This document shows, piece after piece, positions 54,474-63,717 of a stretch of DNA of 64,000 bases; position 1 is the first letter of the stretch, and each line of letters opens with the position of its first letter. This DNA comes from Paenibacillus sp. JJ-100. GTDB lineage: Bacteria > Bacillota > Bacilli > Paenibacillales > Paenibacillaceae. The notes beneath the pieces were generated by a model. That model saw only the letters and a list, made by a program, of their open reading frames with translations, was not told where the DNA came from and ran no database searches. The position numbers were made by a program, and so were the translations under genes. Location of the stretch: positions 62,001-126,000 of the forward strand of contig NZ_CAOJCM010000001.1 in NCBI RefSeq assembly GCF_948329825.1, read 5' to 3'.

Positions 54474-54857
54474 TCTTTTTCCCCCTCGAACCTCCTGATA
54501 TGAGTGAACTTATGTATTTTTCATAAGAAAACTGAATTTCATATGTAGCCAGACAGAAGAGCAAGGTAACTTGAATTATATATTATGTATACGCTTACCT
54601 CAATGTGAGACAACCGTTTTGGTTCCTTTTCCCTAGATAAAGTTCAATTTTCGCGTGATTGTTCATAAGGTTGGAGCTATGCACGATATCAACTTTTGTG
54701 AACGTATATGTGTTCATTTCATAATTAGTACATATTGTTCACTTCTGATTTCGCAGTATCGTTCACGAATGGGCAGGAAGCTTCAGTATTCAGAAACGCA
54801 GAGGTCAGTCTACAATCAAATTCAGAGCTTCACCGCCATATTGGGAGGGATCGAGCC
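54474..54857. promoter_or_regulatory. Divergent region between AraC regulator and importer
   Basis: About 380 bp with no gene. A CcpA-site-like element TGTATACGCTTACC (54586-54599; two mismatches to TGNAANCGNWNNCW) lies in the middle. No clear SigA -35/-10 pair or direct repeats were identified by eye. Confidence 0.35.
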
Positions 54858-55763
54858 ATGCTCAAAGAATTGAACAAAAACAAAATCATGTTTCTGATGC
54901 TGCTGCCCACGCTGATCTTTTTTCTCATTAACTCGTATTTTCCGATGGTCGGTATTTACTACGCATTTACCAGCTATGATTTTGCAGGCGGGTTATTTGG
55001 AAGCCCGTTTGTAGGGCTAGACAACTTTAAGTTCCTCTGGCAATCTGGCATGCTGTTGAAACTAACGACGAATACCGTAGGGTACAACCTGGCTTTCATT
55101 ATACTGGGGAATGGTCTTGCGATCTTTTGTGCGATTATGCTCAGTGAAATCCGGGGAAAGTTGTTCAAAAAAATAACCCAATCCGTCATGTTTCTGCCGT
55201 ACTTTATCTCGTTTGTTCTATTAAGCGTAATCGCTTACAACATGTTTAACTATGAATCCGGGTTTGTGAATACCGTGCTCAAACGTTTTGAGGCAGGGCC
55301 TGTTGATATCTACAATACACCATGGATTTGGGTGTTTCTGATCATTATCTTTTATCTGTGGAAAAATCTTGGATACAGCATGGTCATCTACTTGGCGGCA
55401 ATAACAGGCATAAGTGATGAATATTATGAAGCGGCTCGCATTGATGGTGCGAACATCTTTCAGCGGATCTGGTACATTACAGTGCCGATGCTGAAACCAA
55501 CGTTTGTGATTCTCCTGTTATTCTCCCTTGGCAGCATTATGAAAGGACAGTTTGATCTGTTCTATCAATTGATCGGAAATAACGGCGTGCTCTACAACGC
55601 TACGGATATCATTGACACGTATGTCTATCGTTCACTGAAAGTCACCTTTGATATTGGTATGGCAACAGCAGCTGGCTTGTATCAATCGTTATTCGGCTTC
55701 ATCCTGATCATGACGGTCAACTACATCATTCGCAAAATAAACGAAGATTACGCTTTATTCTAG
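54858..55763 (+). CDS. ABC transporter permease, LplB type
   Basis: 301 residues from ATG 54858 (GGGAGGG upstream, 8-base spacing). LLPTLIFFLINSYFPMVGIYYAF is the LplB-like first span; the EAA loop is YEAARIDGANIFQRIWYITVP. Permease 1 of the second sugar importer. An in-frame upstream extension lacks a ribosome binding site and was not used. Confidence 0.93.
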   Translation: MLKELNKNKIMFLMLLPTLIFFLINSYFPMVGIYYAFTSYDFAGGLFGSPFVGLDNFKFLWQSGMLLKLTTNTVGYNLAFIILGNGLAIFCAIMLSEIRGKLFKKITQSVMFLPYFISFVLLSVIAYNMFNYESGFVNTVLKRFEAGPVDIYNTPWIWVFLIIIFYLWKNLGYSMVIYLAAITGISDEYYEAARIDGANIFQRIWYITVPMLKPTFVILLLFSLGSIMKGQFDLFYQLIGNNGVLYNATDIIDTYVYRSLKVTFDIGMATAAGLYQSLFGFILIMTVNYIIRKINEDYALF

Positions 55764-55799
55764 AATAAGCACGCCTTTAGGGCAGAAGGGAGAACCCTT

Positions 55800-56741
55800 A
55801 TGAGCAACCAAATGCCAATGCAGACGCAAAGACGATTCCGAACCCGCACTCGTACCAAAGATTCTGAATTTAACCTGGCGTTTCAGATCATCGCTTACAG
55901 CGTCATCGTTGTTTTGTCATTAATGTGCCTGCTGCCATTTCTGCTTATCTTGTCGGGGTCATTCACCAGTAACGAGTCCATCGTGCGGGACGGCTATCAT
56001 CTCTTTCCGACGCAGTTCTCGCTTGAAGGTTACAAAATGGTATTCAAATTCCCGACCCAAGTTTTGAAAGCGTATGGGGTAACGGTATTTACAACGGTAG
56101 TTGGCACGACGCTGGGCTTGTTTTTTATTACGATGGCGGGATTTGTCCTTCAGCGCAAAGATTTCAAATACCGGAACACGTTTTCCTTTTTCATCTACTT
56201 CACAACTTTGTTTGGCGGAGGTCTTGTGCCTTGGTACATTATGCTCGCGAACTACTTCAACCTGACAGATACGTATACCGTATTGATTTTTCCAGGGTTG
56301 ATGACTCCATTTCTGATCATTCTGATGAAAAATTTTATTCGCTCCGCTGTACCGGATGAACTGATTGAATCGGCAAAGATTGACGGTGCCAACGATTTCC
56401 GGATCTATTGTAGCATTGTGTTGAAACTGGCGATGCCGGGCATAGCAACCGTTGGACTGTTTCTTGCCCTCGGATACTGGAATGACTGGTTTACATCTTC
56501 CTTGTTTATTAACAACCCGGATATGTATCAGCTGCAGTTTTATCTGTACAACACGATGAATACGATTACCTTCATTGACCAGATGGCCATTGGTACGGGC
56601 GTCACACTTAGTCAAGACGTTCCAACAGAGTCGACCAAGATGGCGATGGCGATTATCGTAACTGGCCCAATTTTGTTCCTGTATCCGTTCGTTCAACGGT
56701 ATTTTGTCAAAGGACTCACGATCGGAGCAGTAAAAGGTTAG
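55800..56741 (+). CDS. ABC transporter permease, YtcP type
   Basis: 313 residues; GAAGGGAGAAC before ATG. After a polar start, SVIVVLSLMCLLPFLLILS and a coupling loop ESAKIDGANDFRIYCSIVLK mark the YtcP/MalG-like permease. C-terminal PFVQRYFVKGLTIGAVKG is typical of the YtcP group. It pairs with the preceding permease. Confidence 0.93.
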   Translation: MSNQMPMQTQRRFRTRTRTKDSEFNLAFQIIAYSVIVVLSLMCLLPFLLILSGSFTSNESIVRDGYHLFPTQFSLEGYKMVFKFPTQVLKAYGVTVFTTVVGTTLGLFFITMAGFVLQRKDFKYRNTFSFFIYFTTLFGGGLVPWYIMLANYFNLTDTYTVLIFPGLMTPFLIILMKNFIRSAVPDELIESAKIDGANDFRIYCSIVLKLAMPGIATVGLFLALGYWNDWFTSSLFINNPDMYQLQFYLYNTMNTITFIDQMAIGTGVTLSQDVPTESTKMAMAIIVTGPILFLYPFVQRYFVKGLTIGAVKG

Positions 56742-56845
56742 AACGTGCACACGCTGGGGACATCAGGCTACTAGGTATGTGGATGGTCTGATGCATAGCG
56801 GGTCTGCGCTAACATATAGGTTTAACACAAAAAGGGAGGATGCAT

Positions 56846-58393
56846 ATGCGTAATAAAATGATTCGGCACCTGTCTGTGGTACTTGTTATGATGTTATTTG
56901 CTGGCGTTCTGGCTGCATGTAATGGCGGCGGTTCAAGTGGGAATACACAAGGTAATGCTCAGGGAGGTTCATCGGTTAATAAAGGCGAAAAAGTAACTCT
57001 GCAATTTTACATGCTTGGAGATGCTCCGAAAGACCTACCTGTAATTGAGTCGGAGATTAACAAGCTTGCTGAAGCCGATCTGAATGTGAATGTAAAATTC
57101 AACTTCACGTCCTGGACGGATTGGGATCAAAAATATAAATTGCTGCTGTCTTCCGGACAGCCGATTGACTTAATTTTTACGGCCGACTGGACCAATTACC
57201 AGTCTTATGCCAAAAAAGGTGCTTTTTTACCGCTGGAAGAACTGTTGACAAAAACACCGAAGCTAAAGTCTCATGTCCCTGATGATATGTGGAATGCGGT
57301 TAAGATTAATGACAAAATCTACACTGTTCCATCGACATGGATTGAATACGTTACCGAGGGTATTGCATACCGCGAAGACTTGCGTGAGAAGTATAATCTG
57401 CCGAAGCCGGAATCGCTGGAAACGCTCGAAGCATACCTGGACGGGATCAAGGCGAACGAGCCAAATATGATTCCGATTGCAGACAGTAATGCGAATCACA
57501 CACATGGAGTGCGTCAATTAACTTCCAAGCTGGTAAATACAGCTGGTCAGCTTCCATATGGCCTGGATATTATGTATGAAACACCGTCCACCGTGGCGTC
57601 CTACTGGGGATCATCGCAGCATCTAGAGGACCTGAAAACATACAAACGCTGGATGGATAAAGGCTTTTTCCCGAAAAACGTATTGAACGTGAAGGATACA
57701 TCCAATTCCCTGTTGCAAAATGGTAAAGCTGCTGTCGTTCTTGCTGGGGAGAATCCGAACAAATTCAATTCCGATGTGATCAAGGTTCAGTCCACTCACC
57801 CGGACTGGAAGCTGGGTTATTTCCCATATCCGAATGCGAAAGGGTTTGCACAGCCGGTGCATCCGATTCATAACGGTTTTGCCATTCCGCGCAGCAGTAA
57901 AAACCCGGAAAGAGCACTGGAATTCTACGAGAAACTCGTGACCGACAAACGTTACAACTGGCTAACCGAGTATGGTGTGGAAGGGAAAAACTTTGAAGTA
58001 AAAGACGGCTACTATCATATGATCGGCGATGCACAAAGTAACGGATTCCCGCGTGAAGGTATGAATGGCTGGGCATGGCGTAATCCAGAATTTATGCTGT
58101 ATGATAAGAGCTTTGATGATGTACTGGCTATGTTCAAAGACCTTGATCAGATCAAAAAGCCGGATATTTTCACTGGTTTTGCGGAAGATTGGACACCTTA
58201 TCAGGCTGAGAAAGCGGCTTTGGAGCAAGTTGAGAAGCAATATCTGTATCCGCTTAACGTAGGTCTTGTTGCGGATGTAGAGGGTGGATTGAATACGTTT
58301 ATGGAAAAAGCAAAACAGGCCGGTTTGGAGAAAATCCAGTCCGAGTATACAAAACAATGGCAGGAGTATCTGAAAACTGCTGGTTTACAATAG
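56846..58393 (+). CDS. Substrate-binding lipoprotein, LipO type
   Basis: 515 residues. With ATG 56846 (AAAGGGAGG, 6-base gap) the lipobox is LAAC at about residue 23-26. A Gly/Ser/Asn linker is followed by a family 1 binding domain (VTLQFYMLGDAPKDLPVIE). The C-terminal half resembles DUF3502 of LipO-like proteins (FAEDWTPYQAEKAALEQVEK, VEGGLNTFMEKAKQAGLEK). Substrate unknown; relatives bind plant-polysaccharide oligosaccharides. Last gene of the unit. Confidence 0.9.
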   Translation: MRNKMIRHLSVVLVMMLFAGVLAACNGGGSSGNTQGNAQGGSSVNKGEKVTLQFYMLGDAPKDLPVIESEINKLAEADLNVNVKFNFTSWTDWDQKYKLLLSSGQPIDLIFTADWTNYQSYAKKGAFLPLEELLTKTPKLKSHVPDDMWNAVKINDKIYTVPSTWIEYVTEGIAYREDLREKYNLPKPESLETLEAYLDGIKANEPNMIPIADSNANHTHGVRQLTSKLVNTAGQLPYGLDIMYETPSTVASYWGSSQHLEDLKTYKRWMDKGFFPKNVLNVKDTSNSLLQNGKAAVVLAGENPNKFNSDVIKVQSTHPDWKLGYFPYPNAKGFAQPVHPIHNGFAIPRSSKNPERALEFYEKLVTDKRYNWLTEYGVEGKNFEVKDGYYHMIGDAQSNGFPREGMNGWAWRNPEFMLYDKSFDDVLAMFKDLDQIKKPDIFTGFAEDWTPYQAEKAALEQVEKQYLYPLNVGLVADVEGGLNTFMEKAKQAGLEKIQSEYTKQWQEYLKTAGLQ

Positions 58394-58430
58394 GCAGTGT
58401 GGTTCATCTGCAGACTTAAGATCAAGAAAA

Positions 58431-58463
58431 AAAGGTGCCTTCGGTTTCGAAGGCGCCTTTTCA
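58431..58463. terminator. Terminator between importer operon and ugtP-like gene
   Basis: AAAGGTGCCTTCG / CGAAGGCGCCTTT with a GTTT loop, one G-T pair and flanking A and T runs, so active on both strands. Confidence 0.85.
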
Positions 58464-58515
58464 TTCATGAAGAAAGTTTATAAAGGACGATATTGCTCAG
58501 GTTAAGTTATTCGAA

Positions 58516-59667
58516 TTAGACATGTGTTTCCTCTGAAGATAAGGGCTGCATATTTTGCAAAAGATTTATGATACACTGAGCGCTTTTCATCGGATGTACT
58601 TTGGCGATGTCGGACAGATGACGCTCTCGTTTTTTCACCACGTCTGGATAGTTATTAAGCAGTTTGTTCATCCATTTTACAACCACATCAACTGATGTAA
58701 TGAGTTCGCCTAAGCCTCTGGCTGTGAAGTAATGAACATTTTCTTCTTCCTGTCCAGGAATCGGATTATGAAAAAGCATTGGAATTCCTTTGGCCAAACC
58801 TTCACTGCAAGTGATACCACCAGGCTTGGTGATCAGCAGATCGGAAACTTCCATTAACTTGTCAATCTCTGTTGTATATCCGATGATGTGGATATTTTCT
58901 TGCTGAAATAATGGGTCCTGTTCCATGCTATGGCGTACTTTGTCATTTCGTCCAAGACAGAAAATGATCTGAATATCCTCATGCCAGCCTGCGAGCAACT
59001 GATGCAGAACCTTGTCATTAAGCATACCCCAGCCGCCGCCCATGACAAGCACGGTTGGCATATTTTTAAGATTAAACCTAGTGCGGACCTCATCATGCCC
59101 AGGGTGCTCCCAGAAGTTCGGATGAACCGGGATACCCGTTACTTTAATTTTTTCTTCAGCTACGCCTCGGAGCATCAGTTTACCTTTTACTTCGTCCGAG
59201 GACACGAGATACAGATCCACCTCTTGACTAATCCACGTGCCGTGAGCGTCATAATCCGTTAGGACGTTACAGAGAGGAACCTTCGTACCTAAACGTTTTA
59301 AACGGGATATAACAGCACTTGGAATCGGGTGTGTGCACACGATGGCACTGGGATTGAGCTGACGAACGACGCTGCGGGTATGGGTGTAGAACAATTTGTG
59401 CAGTGCAAGAGTCGTCAGTCGATTCAGTGGCTTTTTATATTGCTGTTTATACATGTATCCGACAAGTTTCGGTTGAGTGGTCACCGTTTTTCTGTATGCA
59501 TTAATAATTAGTGGTGCTACTTTAGGGTTAAGAAAGCTTCCTAGTTCAAGCACTTTCGTCTGAATATTAGGAGACAGCTTTCGTAAATGACTAGATAATG
59601 CATAAGCAGCTTGAGTGTGTCCAGCACCAAACCCCTCTGATAATAGTAAAATTCTCTTTTTTTCCAC
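58516..59667 (-). CDS. UgtP-like diacylglycerol glycosyltransferase (MGDG-synthase family)
   Basis: 383 residues, GTG start after GAGGCAGGC. N-terminal RILLLSEGFGAGHTQAAYAL and the C-terminal GT-B nucleotide-sugar site LLITKPGGITCSEGLAKG match the MGDG synthase/UgtP family (GT28), which adds sugars to diacylglycerol to make glycolipids and the lipoteichoic acid anchor. Cytoplasmic, membrane-associated. Whether it is UgtP itself or a paralogue cannot be told. A PAP2 phosphatase gene lies immediately upstream. Confidence 0.85.
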   Translation of the reverse strand: MEKKRILLLSEGFGAGHTQAAYALSSHLRKLSPNIQTKVLELGSFLNPKVAPLIINAYRKTVTTQPKLVGYMYKQQYKKPLNRLTTLALHKLFYTHTRSVVRQLNPSAIVCTHPIPSAVISRLKRLGTKVPLCNVLTDYDAHGTWISQEVDLYLVSSDEVKGKLMLRGVAEEKIKVTGIPVHPNFWEHPGHDEVRTRFNLKNMPTVLVMGGGWGMLNDKVLHQLLAGWHEDIQIIFCLGRNDKVRHSMEQDPLFQQENIHIIGYTTEIDKLMEVSDLLITKPGGITCSEGLAKGIPMLFHNPIPGQEEENVHYFTARGLGELITSVDVVVKWMNKLLNNYPDVVKKRERHLSDIAKVHPMKSAQCIINLLQNMQPLSSEETHV

Positions 59668-59717
59668 GCCTGCCTCACCTGTTCCTGCTAGGTATTCCTG
59701 AGTCTAACATATCGGCT

Positions 59718-60245
59718 TTAAGACCAGAATGCAACTGTAGCAAGTGCGACTAAGGTGCCGATTGTGGCACCCGCCAACACATCAGACGGATAGTGCAGCC
59801 CCAGATAGATTCGAGAAAATCCGACAATAACAGCCACGGGCAACAACGTTAGAAATAGAATGGGTTCAGCCGCCATAAAAGGCACTGTAACCGAAAAAAT
59901 AGCAGTCGTATGCCCCGACGGGAACGAATGGTCCGTTAGAGGGTTGCGGAACGTGATAGTATCCGGTAAGGCCAAGTAAGGCCGAATGCGAGGATACAAT
60001 CTTTTCGCTATGGCTACAGGGATGTGGCTAACAGCTAGAGCGATGCAGGCCTGAAGACCGACTGTGCTCCAAGGAGCCGGGGCGAGTAGCCAGATGAACA
60101 AAGATACAACAATGGAAGCAGTTGCTCCACCCAGATGGGTGAAATAGTATAGCCAGAAGTTCATAAAACGATTATGAAGTCGGCCGTTAATCCACATAAA
60201 CAAATTACGATCATACTCCTGAAACTTTAAGAAAAAACGGCTCAT
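59718..60245 (-). CDS. PAP2-family membrane phosphatase
   Basis: 175 residues with five or six spans from ATG 60245 (AGGAGGCCACT upstream). Three PAP2 active-site motifs: KRLYPRIRP, PSGHT and SRIYLGLHYPSD. Candidate undecaprenyl-diphosphatase (BcrC-like) or phosphatidate phosphatase; the latter would supply diacylglycerol to the adjacent UgtP-like enzyme (inference). Confidence 0.9.
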   Translation of the reverse strand: MSRFFLKFQEYDRNLFMWINGRLHNRFMNFWLYYFTHLGGATASIVVSLFIWLLAPAPWSTVGLQACIALAVSHIPVAIAKRLYPRIRPYLALPDTITFRNPLTDHSFPSGHTTAIFSVTVPFMAAEPILFLTLLPVAVIVGFSRIYLGLHYPSDVLAGATIGTLVALATVAFWS

Positions 60246-60945
60246 AGTGGCCTCCTGCCAGTTGCGCCGCGACGGCGGCATATTTCCGGGAACTATAATC
60301 GGTGTCCGGTTTTCACCTAATTAGTATATAACCTGTATTTTAGGTGCTGAGGTTATTTCAGGTATATGTTTATCATATTTTTAAATGTTGTCCTTTTCAA
60401 GAAGAACACATGTAAAGAACGTAAAATTCATGTAAAAGAGTGGGTGAAAAACCAATAGACTTTTTGACTTTAATCCTCTATAAAAGATACAATGATTCAA
60501 TATGGCTGAATTGAGGTAAAAAAATGTGAGCTTTATATCAAACTTTATTAGGCTTATTTACGTTATTTGAAGTAGAGGTACACTTCAGCTGTAGTAAGTC
60601 GGAGAAAAAAGAAGGGACTTTAGAAATAAAAATCAAGAAAAAGGCTGAAAATAAGATGTAACAGGCATTAATGCAAGGTTGTGGTATCGCACAGTGACTA
60701 TTCAGCGTTTATAGTTCACATTTCTGCTTCAAGAAGTGGAATTGGGGTTTTGACAAATCGCTGAAAAGAATACAGAATCGATAAGGCGGCTAAATGGTCG
60801 CTGCCATGATTTGAAACATTGCCTGAAAATTGACGTAGTATACAAAAGCACAGGGTCATATTCTGCAAACATAAAAATAAATGCAGAATCAGGAAGAGAA
60901 AACTATAGTAACCTGGGTTTGAAAAAAAGGGGGTAACAGAGAACG
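60246..60945. other. 700-bp gene-free AT-rich region
   Basis: AT-rich, with stops in all frames on both strands as far as I can follow and no clear hairpin. It should hold the divergent promoters of the PAP2 gene and the GT2 gene; TTGACA at 60751-60756 and TTGACG near 60828 lack a convincing -10 at normal spacing. Confidence 0.4.
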
Positions 60946-62184
60946 ATGTTGGACGCTATATTTGTCACGTTGCAGGTCATCTTGGCACTGCTGGCCGTGT
61001 ACCAATTCACGTTTTCGTTGTTTGGTCTGTATAAGAAAAAGAAAAAGAATAATTATCCTGCTACAAAATCGTTTGCCGTGCTTGTTGCGGCTCACAATGA
61101 GGAGCAAGTGATCGGTGCGTTGATGGAGAACCTGAAACAACTCGATTATCCTAGAGATATGTACGACGTATTCGTCATCTGTGACAACTGTACGGATAGT
61201 ACTGCAGATATCGTTCGCGAGCATGGGTGGAATGCATGTGTTCGTACGAATCCCGATTTAAGAGGTAAAGGTCACGCTATCGAGTGGATGCTTAAATATC
61301 TGTGGGATTTGCCACGCCAGTATGATGCGGTTGTTATGCTTGATGCTGATAATCTGGTGGAGCAAAACTTCTTAAGTGAAATGAACAATGATTTGTGCAA
61401 TGGAGCACGTGTAATTCAGGGATACATTGATACGAAGAATCCTGAAGATTCATGGATTACTGCGGCTTATGGAGTATCATACTGGTACATTAACCGTCTG
61501 TGGCAGTTGTCCCGTCACAATCTAAACATGGCCAATTTCCTCGGGGGGACTGGCATGTGCTTCGAGACCAATTTGCTGAAAGAAATCGGTTGGGGAGCGA
61601 CAAGTCTGGTTGAGGACTTGGAGTTTACGATGCGTAGTGTACAGCGTAATGTGTATCCTGTGTTTAATTATGATGCCAAAGTATTTGATGAGAAACCGTT
61701 GACTTTCAAAGCTTCTGCCAGACAACGTTTGCGCTGGATGCAAGGTCACTTTACCGTAGCGAGAAGATACTTTTTCCCATTGCTGTGGCAGGCTATCAAA
61801 GAAAGAAGCCTGGTGAAGTTTGATTTGGCGGTGTATGGTGCCAATGTGTATGTGGTGCTGCTTACTTTCTTGTTGACCGCAATGATGTCAATTGATATCT
61901 ATGTGTTGGATGGCCCGCACATCGCCAACATTTATGGATATTTCCCATTATGGGTTGGATTCGTGGCCATCGGTATGAACGTGCTCACATTCCTATTGTC
62001 TATGGCGCTTGAAAAGGTTAAATTTGCCAAGGTATATCTGTATCTGATTCTATTCCCAATTTATTTGTTGTCTTGGTACCCAATCACGTTTTATGCGTTC
62101 TTCACGCAGAACAACAAACAGTGGAGCCACACGCAACATACACGAGTTGTGCGTCTGGACGAAGTGCAGAGCAAGCAAGGGTAG
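60946..62184 (+). CDS. Membrane GT2 glycosyltransferase
   Basis: 412 residues. An N-terminal span, then a GT2 catalytic domain: VLVAAHNEEQVIGALMENL, CDNCTDSTADI, the D-x-D VMLDADNLVE, GGTGMCF, EDLEF and QRLRWMQGH (the QxxRW motif of processive or membrane GT2 enzymes). Three or four C-terminal spans follow (VYVVLLTFLLTAMMS, FVAIGMNVLTFLLSMAL, LYLILFPIYLLSWYP). Likely polymerises or adds sugars to an envelope glycan; acceptor unknown. AAAGGGGGTAACAG precedes ATG. Confidence 0.88.
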   Translation: MLDAIFVTLQVILALLAVYQFTFSLFGLYKKKKKNNYPATKSFAVLVAAHNEEQVIGALMENLKQLDYPRDMYDVFVICDNCTDSTADIVREHGWNACVRTNPDLRGKGHAIEWMLKYLWDLPRQYDAVVMLDADNLVEQNFLSEMNNDLCNGARVIQGYIDTKNPEDSWITAAYGVSYWYINRLWQLSRHNLNMANFLGGTGMCFETNLLKEIGWGATSLVEDLEFTMRSVQRNVYPVFNYDAKVFDEKPLTFKASARQRLRWMQGHFTVARRYFFPLLWQAIKERSLVKFDLAVYGANVYVVLLTFLLTAMMSIDIYVLDGPHIANIYGYFPLWVGFVAIGMNVLTFLLSMALEKVKFAKVYLYLILFPIYLLSWYPITFYAFFTQNNKQWSHTQHTRVVRLDEVQSKQG

Positions 62185-62259
62185 TTTTTGGTAGATCAAT
62201 TCATAAAACGTATGGTTATAAGGGATGTCTTCTTTATTTAAAAAATACGTGTTGATGTG

Positions 62260-62288
62260 TTGACAACAACTATCTTGAGTGTTATAGT
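62260..62288 (+). promoter_or_regulatory. Strong SigA promoter of infC operon
   Basis: Consensus TTGACA (62260-62265), 17-bp spacer, TATAGT (62283-62288). Drives the leader RNA and infC-rpmI-rplT. Confidence 0.85.
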
Positions 62289-62295
62289 ATTCAAG

Positions 62296-62460
62296 TGTGT
62301 TAAACAAATAGCAAGTGGAATCACAAGTAGAAGTCCGACTTCTCACCTGTCCGACATCAGTTGGCTGGTCAACGATCCCAATAATTTATGAAGTGTATAC
62401 TCATGAAGAATTGTGTTGATTACAGGGATGTCGGTAGCTTAACCGGCATCCCTTTTATTT
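62296..62460 (+). ncRNA. L20-type leader RNA of infC-rpmI-rplT operon
   Basis: The 215-bp leader between promoter and infC ends in a terminator-like hairpin and has a preceding structured part (CCGACTTCTCACCTGTCCGAC). In Bacillales this position holds the ribosomal protein L20 leader, in which L20 binding causes early termination. Assigned by synteny and the terminator; exact fold not computed. Confidence 0.6.
62425..62460 (+). terminator. Attenuator terminator before infC
   Basis: GGGATGTCGGT / ACCGGCATCCC, loop AGCTTA, followed by TTTTATTTTTTT. A strong intrinsic terminator inside the infC leader. Confidence 0.85.
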
Positions 62461-62502
62461 TTTTGTTACAAGATATTCAAAATGACCTGGAGGTGGACGG
62501 CT

Positions 62503-63012
62503 ATTAGTAAAGATCACATGATTAATGACGAGATTCGGGCGAAGGAAGTACGCCTTGTCGGAGCTGAAGGAGAACAAATCGGGATTACTCCCATTCGTGA
62601 AGCACTTCAAATGGCAGTGGACCTGAACTTGGACCTAGTCAATGTGGCCCCACAGGCTAAACCGCCGGTGTGCCGCATCATGGACTACGGAAAATTCCGC
62701 TATGAGCAGCAAAAGAAAGAAAAAGAAGCCCGTAAGAACCAGAAAGTTGTCGACATTAAAGAAGTATGGTTCCGTTCCAATATTGAGGAGCACGATTATC
62801 AAACGAAGCTTCGTAATGTAATTAAGTTTTTGAAAGAAGGCGACAAAGTAAAATGCTCTGTTCGCTATCGCGGACGTGAGATTGCGCATGCCGCTATTGG
62901 TCAAAAGATTTTGGAACGCGTCAAGACTGAAGTTGAAGAACTTTGCTCCGTTGAGCGCCAACCAAAACTTGAAGGCCGCAGTATGATTATGATTCTGGCT
63001 CCTAAAGCCTGA
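62503..63012 (+). CDS. infC: Translation initiation factor IF-3
   Basis: Prevents premature 50S joining and proofreads start codons. 169 residues, starting at an ATT codon (62503) with GGAGGT 8 bases before it, as in the self-regulated AUU start of B. subtilis and E. coli infC. N-terminal HMINDEIRAKEVRLVGAEGEQ; linker KPPVCRIMDYGKFRYEQQKK; C-terminal domain VWFRSNIEEHDYQTKL and RYRGREIAHAAIG. A frame upstream of ATT has no better start. Confidence 0.95.
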   Translation: MSKDHMINDEIRAKEVRLVGAEGEQIGITPIREALQMAVDLNLDLVNVAPQAKPPVCRIMDYGKFRYEQQKKEKEARKNQKVVDIKEVWFRSNIEEHDYQTKLRNVIKFLKEGDKVKCSVRYRGREIAHAAIGQKILERVKTEVEELCSVERQPKLEGRSMIMILAPKA

Positions 63013-63036
63013 TAACATTGAAGGAGGAAACACAAC

Positions 63037-63237
63037 ATGCCTAAAATGAAAACACACAGCAGTTTAAAAGGACGCTTCAAAATTACCGGTTCTGGTAAAG
63101 TCCTTCGTTACAAAGCACACAAAAACCACTTGCTTTCCCACAAATCTAAACGTGCTAAGCGCGTTCTGAACGGTAACCCGGTAATGGCAGCAGGTGACGT
63201 AAGACGTTTGAAACAAGGTTTGGCTAACTTGAAATAG
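63037..63237 (+). CDS. rpmI: 50S ribosomal protein L35
   Basis: 66 residues, MPKMKTHSSLKGRFKITGSG, basic throughout. GAAGGAGGAAACACAAC before ATG. Middle gene of the infC operon. Confidence 0.98.
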   Translation: MPKMKTHSSLKGRFKITGSGKVLRYKAHKNHLLSHKSKRAKRVLNGNPVMAAGDVRRLKQGLANLK

Positions 63238-63315
63238 TACATCTGTATGGGGGATCGGCTCAGGCCGTACACATATTACGGATACATTTAATATTTATTT
63301 GGGAGGTTCTTAAAT

Positions 63316-63675
63316 ATGGCAAGAGTAAAAGGCGGTTTTGTAGTACGTCGTCGTCATAAAAAGGTTTTGAAACTGGCAAAGGGTTATTTCGGTTCCAAAC
63401 ACCGCATTTTTAAAACAGCTAATGAGCAAGTAATGAAATCTTTGGTTTACGCATACCGTGACCGTCGCAACACAAAACGTAACTTCCGCAGACTGTGGAT
63501 CGTTCGTATCAATGCTGCAGCACGTCAAAACGGATTGTCTTACAACAAACTGATTCATGGATTGAAACTTGCTGGAGTAGACATGAACCGTAAAATGTTG
63601 GCTGATCTGGCCGTTAACGACATCAACGCGTTCAACTCTTTGGCAACTGTAGCTAAAGGTAAAATCAACGCTTAA
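63316..63675 (+). CDS. rplT: 50S ribosomal protein L20
   Basis: 119 residues, [75 protein letters not shown] before ATG. Assembly protein of the large subunit and presumably the repressor binding the leader RNA at 62296-62460. Confidence 0.98.
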   Translation: MARVKGGFVVRRRHKKVLKLAKGYFGSKHRIFKTANEQVMKSLVYAYRDRRNTKRNFRRLWIVRINAAARQNGLSYNKLIHGLKLAGVDMNRKMLADLAVNDINAFNSLATVAKGKINA

Positions 63676-63687
63676 ATCTGTATTTGC

Positions 63688-63717
63688 AAGCCGCCGTACT
63701 ATGGCGGCTTTTTTTAC
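63688..63717 (+). terminator. Terminator of infC-rpmI-rplT operon
   Basis: AAGCCGCC / GGCGGCTT with a GTACTAT loop, followed by a run of T residues (63709-63715). Confidence 0.9.

Noticed and set aside
54735-54857. Extended N-terminus of the LplB-type permease
   Set aside because: No ribosome binding site; the membrane protein begins normally at ATG 54858, with GGGAGGG correctly spaced.
60751-60790. TTGACA promoter before the GT2 gene
   Set aside because: The only -10-like hexamer (TACAGA) is 15 bases away and poor; not supported.
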